Source: Streptomyces iconiensis (GTDB lineage Bacteria; Actinomycetota; Actinomycetes; Streptomycetales; Streptomycetaceae). Taken from it: DNA of 64,000 bases. A program made the position numbers and the translations under genes. Location: positions 1 through 64,000 of the forward strand of contig NZ_JANCPR020000051.1 in NCBI RefSeq assembly GCF_028657195.3, written 5' to 3'. A model generated the notes under the pieces. That model was given only the letters and a program-made list of their open reading frames with translations. It was not told where the DNA came from and ran no database searches. Shown piece after piece: positions 60,334 to 64,000 of this stretch; position 1 is the stretch's first letter, and every line of letters starts with the position of its first letter.

Positions 60334-62858
60334 CGGACTGGCTCTGGGAGTACGAGGGGTACGACCCCGGTGAGGAGCGGCTGCGCGAGGCGCTGTGCAC
60401 CCTCGGCAACGGGTACTTCGCCACGCGCGGCGCCGCACCGGAATGCGAGGCGGGACCCCATCACTACCCCGGCACCTATGCGGCGGGCTGCTACAACCGG
60501 CTGGTCTCCGAGGTGGCCGGCAGGCAGGTCGAGAACGAGGACCTGGTCAACCTCCCCAACTGGCTCCCCCTGCGCTTCCGTTTCCCCTCGGACGACGGCA
60601 GCTTCCCCTCGGAGGACGGCAGCCGTGCGGCCACCTGGTGGTCACCCGACGAGGCGCCCGGCCCCCTCGAACACCGGCTCTCGCTCGACCTGGCGCACGG
60701 CACCCTCACCAGGCGGCTGCGCGCGCGGGCACCCGACGGGCGGACGCTGGCCGTCGAACAGGTGCGGCTGCTGCACATGGGAGACCCGCATCTGGCCGCG
60801 CTGCGTACGACGTTCACGGCCGAGGGCTGGTCGGGCGGACTTGAGGTCGAATCCGCGCTCGACGGGACCGTGCGCAACACGGGCGTCGAGCGCTACAGCG
60901 CCCTGGCAGGCCGGCACCTGTGCGACGTCGAGACGGGCGAGGCGGCGGGCATGGGCGAGGCGTGGAATCCGGGCGAGATGCCGAAGCCGGACGAGGTGGG
61001 CGGGGCCGGGCAGGGCACGGTCTGGCTGCGCTGCCGCACCACCACCTCGCGCCTGGGCATCGGCATGGCAGCGCGCACCCTCGTCTCCCCGCCGCAGGCC
61101 CCCGGCACGACCGCGCTGTCCGGTGCGCGCGCCGCGCAGCGGGTCACGCTCGCGCTGCGCGACGGCGAGCCGGTCACCGTCGACAAGACCGCTGCGCTGT
61201 TCACCTCGCGTGACCCGGCGATCAGCGAGCCCGCGACGGCCGCGTGCGAACTGGTGCGCGGCGCCGACGGATTCGAGGGGCTCCTCGCCTCGCACCACAG
61301 GGCGTGGCGCCACCTGTGGGAGCGTGCCGAGCTGGACGTACCCGGCGAGGCCGGGCACATCCTGCGCCTGCACCTCTTCCACGTGCTCCAGACGCTCTCC
61401 CCGCACACGGCGGTGCTCGACGCGGGCGTTCCCGCACGCGGGCTGCACGGTGAGGCGTACCGAGGGCACGTCTTCTGGGACGAGCTGTTCGTGCTGCCCT
61501 ACCTCAACCTGCATCTGCCCGAGGTCTCCCGCGCCCTGCTGACGTACCGGCACAGGAGGCTGCCGGCCGCCTGCCGCGCGGCGGGCGAGTTGGGGCTGCG
61601 CGGTGCGATGTACCCGTGGCAGAGCGGCAGCGACGGCCGCGAGGAGACCCAGACGCTGCACCTCAACCCCCGCTCGCAGCGCTGGCTCCCGGACGCCTCG
61701 CACCTCCAGCGGCACGCGGGATCGGCCGTCGCGTACAACGTGTGGCGGTACGCGCAGGCGACGGGGGACAGGGAGTTCCTGCACGCCGAGGGCGCCGACA
61801 TGCTGCTGCGGATCGCCCGCTTCTGGTCGCTGGCGGCGGAGTACGACCCGGACGAGGCCCGTTACCGCATCCGTGGCGTCATGGGGCCCGACGAGTACCA
61901 CGAGGCGTACCCGGGAGCGGAGAAGCCGGGGCTGGACGACAACGCGTACACCAACCTGACGGCGGCCTGGGTACTGGCCCGCGCACTCGAACTGGCAGCC
62001 GCGCTCCCCGAGCCGCGCAGAACACAGCTGTTCGAGGAGATGGCGCTGGACGCCGTTGAGCTGGAGCGCTGGGAGGACGTCTCACGGCGGCTGCGGGTGC
62101 CCTTCCACCGGGGCGTCATCAGCCAGTTCGAGGGGTACGGCGAACTGGCCGAACTGGACTGGGAGGGCTACCGCGCACGGTACGGCGACATCCGGCGGCT
62201 CGACCGGATCCTGGAGGCCGAGGGCGACTCCGTCAACCGGTACCAGGCGTCCAAGCAGGCCGACGCGCTGATGCTCGGCTACCTCTTCCCGTCGGCCGAA
62301 CTCGCCGCGCTCTTCCGCAGGCTGGGCTACCGGCTCGACGACGAGCTGTGGCGCCGCACCGTCGACCACTACCTGCCGCGCACCAGCCACGGGTCCACGC
62401 TCAGCGGCCTCGTGCACGGCTGGCTGCTGGCGCGCGAGCGGCGCCCCGAGGCGTGGGCGTACGTCCAGGAGGCGCTGCTCGGCGATGTCGCCGACATCCA
62501 GGGCGGCACCACGCCGGAGGGCATCCACCTCGGCGCCATGGCCGGCACCCTCGACCTCGTCCAGCGCGGCCTGCCCGGGCTGGAGATCCACGACGCGGCG
62601 CTCTGCCTTGACCCGTCCCCGCTGCCCGAGCTGTACGCGTACGGCTTCTCGGTCCGCTTCCGCGGGCACTGGGGCGTCGGTATCCGGGTGCGGTCGGAGA
62701 CGCTGGAGGTGTCCGTACCGCCGACGGCCGCCGGGCCCCTCACGGTGGGCCTGCCCGACCGCACGGAACACGTGGCACCCGGTGAGTCCCGCAGCCTCGG
62801 CCTCCCCGCGGGCCCGCCGGCCATCCGCCCCGAAGGACACGTACCGGGCCTCAGCTGA
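60330..62858 (+). CDS. GH65-family glycoside phosphorylase
   Basis: An 842-residue enzyme. The N-terminal beta-sandwich begins LWEYEGYDPGEERLREALCTLGNGYFATRGAAPECEAGPHHYPGTYAAGCYNRL; the catalytic (alpha/alpha)6 barrel has GHVFWDELFVLPYLNLHLPEVSRALLTYRHRRLPAA, the phosphate/sugar region MYPWQSGSDGREE and the acid Glu in IRGVMGPDEYHEAYPG. GH65 enzymes split trehalose, maltose, kojibiose or nigerose with phosphate to give beta-glucose 1-phosphate, which the upstream HAD enzyme can use. GTG 60330 overlaps the HAD stop (GTGA). Specificity cannot be read here. The 3' end overlaps the next gene by eight bases. Confidence 0.92.
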   Translation: MTDWLWEYEGYDPGEERLREALCTLGNGYFATRGAAPECEAGPHHYPGTYAAGCYNRLVSEVAGRQVENEDLVNLPNWLPLRFRFPSDDGSFPSEDGSRAATWWSPDEAPGPLEHRLSLDLAHGTLTRRLRARAPDGRTLAVEQVRLLHMGDPHLAALRTTFTAEGWSGGLEVESALDGTVRNTGVERYSALAGRHLCDVETGEAAGMGEAWNPGEMPKPDEVGGAGQGTVWLRCRTTTSRLGIGMAARTLVSPPQAPGTTALSGARAAQRVTLALRDGEPVTVDKTAALFTSRDPAISEPATAACELVRGADGFEGLLASHHRAWRHLWERAELDVPGEAGHILRLHLFHVLQTLSPHTAVLDAGVPARGLHGEAYRGHVFWDELFVLPYLNLHLPEVSRALLTYRHRRLPAACRAAGELGLRGAMYPWQSGSDGREETQTLHLNPRSQRWLPDASHLQRHAGSAVAYNVWRYAQATGDREFLHAEGADMLLRIARFWSLAAEYDPDEARYRIRGVMGPDEYHEAYPGAEKPGLDDNAYTNLTAAWVLARALELAAALPEPRRTQLFEEMALDAVELERWEDVSRRLRVPFHRGVISQFEGYGELAELDWEGYRARYGDIRRLDRILEAEGDSVNRYQASKQADALMLGYLFPSAELAALFRRLGYRLDDELWRRTVDHYLPRTSHGSTLSGLVHGWLLARERRPEAWAYVQEALLGDVADIQGGTTPEGIHLGAMAGTLDLVQRGLPGLEIHDAALCLDPSPLPELYAYGFSVRFRGHWGVGIRVRSETLEVSVPPTAAGPLTVGLPDRTEHVAPGESRSLGLPAGPPAIRPEGHVPGLS

Positions 62859-64000
62859 CGGGTTCGTCCGTCGTCACAGGGGCGGCCGGGCCGCCGCCGC
62901 CGGGCGCTGCCCGGCCGTCGCTCAGTCCGAGGCCCGCAGCGGCGGCGGCTTCGAAGGAGTCGTCGATCGCGACGACCTCGCGCCCGCTCGCCGCGAGCAC
63001 CGAGGCGGCGATGGCGGCGCGCATGCCGCCGGCGCAGTGCACCCACACGGTGCCGCCGGGTATCTCGTGCAGGCGTTCGCGCAGCGTGTGGACCGGGATG
63101 TGGACGGAGCCCGCTATGTGTCCCTGGGCGCGTTCGGAGTCCCGGCGCACGTCGAGTACGACCACGCCGTCGCGCGCCCTCCCGCCGGGGGAGAGGCCGG
63201 TGGCGAGGTCGGCGAAGGTGGCGCGGGGGAAGGACGCCGGTGTCTCTCCCTCGCGTACCCAGGAGGCGGGCGATCCGGTCGCCGCAGAGGCGGGCCTGTC
63301 GATGCCGACGCGCGCCAGTTCCCGCTGCGCGTGCGCGAGCTGTTCCGGAGATGCGGCGAGCAGCGTGACCGGCTTGCCCCACGGGATCATCCACGCCAGG
63401 TAGGTGGCGAGCTGCCCCTCGGCCTCGAAGTTGAAGGACCCGGCAACGTGCCCCTCCGCGAAGGCCACACGGTGACGCAGGTCCACGACCCACTCGCCGG
63501 AGGCCAGCCGGCCGGCGATCTCGGCGGGGTCGGCGACGGGCGGCGGTGTCAGGTCTATGGGGTCGGGCCCCGAGGCGTTGGCCGGCGCCATGTGCGCGTA
63601 GTAGGCGGGTACGTCCTCCAGCCCGGCGAGCAGGTCGGCGACGAAGGCGTCCACGTCCTTGGCGAGCGCGTCGTTGATCCGCTTCTCGCGGCCGATGGTG
63701 CTGGAGTCGCCCGCCGCCGCCGTCGCCGAGCAGAAGCTGCCGAAGCCGTGCGTGGGCAGCACGCTGGTCCCGTCGGGCAGTTCGGCCGCGAGCCGGTGCG
63801 CCGAGGCGTGCTGGGCCCGCGCGAGCTGTTCGGTCAGCCGGGGCTCGACCAGGTCGGGGCGGCCCACGGTGCCGATCAGCAGCGAGCCGCCGGTGAAGGC
63901 AGCGACGGGCGAGCCCTCTTCCTCCAGCACATAGGAGGTGTGGTGCGGGGTGTGCCCGGGGGTGGCGATGGCACGCAGCGTCAGCCCGCCGTCGAGGTCC
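62851..64000 (-). CDS. Metallo-beta-lactamase/rhodanese protein (5' end outside window)
   Basis: A leftward frame that runs off the right edge; about 382 residues are visible. The partial metallo-beta-lactamase part has ATPGHTPHHTSYVLEEEG (metal histidines) and LPTHGFGSFCSAT. It is followed by two rhodanese-like domains; the second has VVVLDVRRDSERAQGHIAGSVHIPVHTLRERL and the active-site Cys in VWVHCAGGMRAAIAASVLA. The first (WVVDLRHRVAFAEGHVAGSFNF) lacks an evident Cys. Such fusions handle persulfides or sulfur transfer. The C-terminus overlaps the convergent GH65 gene by eight bases. Confidence 0.9.
   Translation of the reverse strand, partial: DLDGGLTLRAIATPGHTPHHTSYVLEEEGSPVAAFTGGSLLIGTVGRPDLVEPRLTEQLARAQHASAHRLAAELPDGTSVLPTHGFGSFCSATAAAGDSSTIGREKRINDALAKDVDAFVADLLAGLEDVPAYYAHMAPANASGPDPIDLTPPPVADPAEIAGRLASGEWVVDLRHRVAFAEGHVAGSFNFEAEGQLATYLAWMIPWGKPVTLLAASPEQLAHAQRELARVGIDRPASAATGSPASWVREGETPASFPRATFADLATGLSPGGRARDGVVVLDVRRDSERAQGHIAGSVHIPVHTLRERLHEIPGGTVWVHCAGGMRAAIAASVLAASGREVVAIDDSFEAAAAAGLGLSDGRAAPGGGGPAAPVTTDEPVS

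Overview
The window reads as chromosomal DNA of a streptomycete or close relative. The evidence is very high GC with strong G/C preference at third codon positions, GTG starts and ATGA/GTGA start-stop overlaps, a DasR-type (dre-like) operator in front of a chitin-type LPMO gene, two genes carrying the rare TTA (bldA) codon, an ECF42/YCII pair, a PTS sugar permease, and LPFR-type and TTA-containing micro-proteins. No rRNA, tRNA, CRISPR array, insertion sequence or phage gene was recognised. Gene density is ordinary; identifications come from reading motifs, not from database searches.

Layout. 1-7.5 kb: end of a zinc-type alcohol dehydrogenase, a 45-residue LPFR peptide, an FAD oxidoreductase, an O6-methylguanine-DNA methyltransferase, then a carbohydrate block (two FGGY kinases, a histidine phosphatase, a DeoR regulator). 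7.4-11.4 kb: drug-efflux MFS with its GntR regulator, a SnoaL-like protein, a DUF1684 protein with a perfect inverted repeat at its 5' side. 11.9-16.4 kb: APH-type kinase and a secreted carbohydrate block (polysaccharide deacetylase, AA10 LPMO, GH18, DUF3574). 16.6-20.5 kb: DJ-1/PfpI protein, ABC-F ATPase behind an eight-codon leader peptide, and a host-factor-like baeRF protein.

20.9-23.3 kb: PTS EIIA-EIIB fusion and an ascorbate-type EIIC. 23.6-26.5 kb: membrane sensor protein, NarL-type histidine kinase and response regulator. 26.5-32.9 kb: a tightly coupled operon of a trypsin co-occurring domain protein, a trypsin-like protease, a 1143-residue TPR/multi-TM/alpha-beta-hydrolase fusion and a PLP decarboxylase. 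This is the strongest candidate for a poorly described system. 33.1-40.7 kb: hydantoinase, two DUF917 (S-methyl-thiohydantoin desulfurase-type) proteins, a PucR regulator, an HpcH/HpaI aldolase and a threonine aldolase, probably one catabolic unit.

40.8-53 kb: mixed housekeeping and accessory genes (glutathionyl-hydroquinone reductase type, ECF42 sigma plus YCII partner, tyrosinase, 2'-5' RNA ligase type, DUF1275, nucleotidyltransferase, isochorismatase, succinate-semialdehyde dehydrogenase, GNAT). 53.1-57 kb: TetR and divergent alpha/beta hydrolase sharing a 24-bp perfect palindrome, a CBS protein and a CPA1 antiporter. 57.5-59.1 kb: sigma-like regulator, overlapping partner and a TTA-containing 59-residue membrane peptide. 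59.5-62.9 kb: beta-phosphoglucomutase type HAD and GH65 phosphorylase. The window ends inside a metallo-beta-lactamase/rhodanese protein.

A recurring trait is short tandem repeats at gene ends or just outside genes (20.6, 23.2, 36.9, 38.6, 49.4, 53.1, 53.8 and 57.0 kb).
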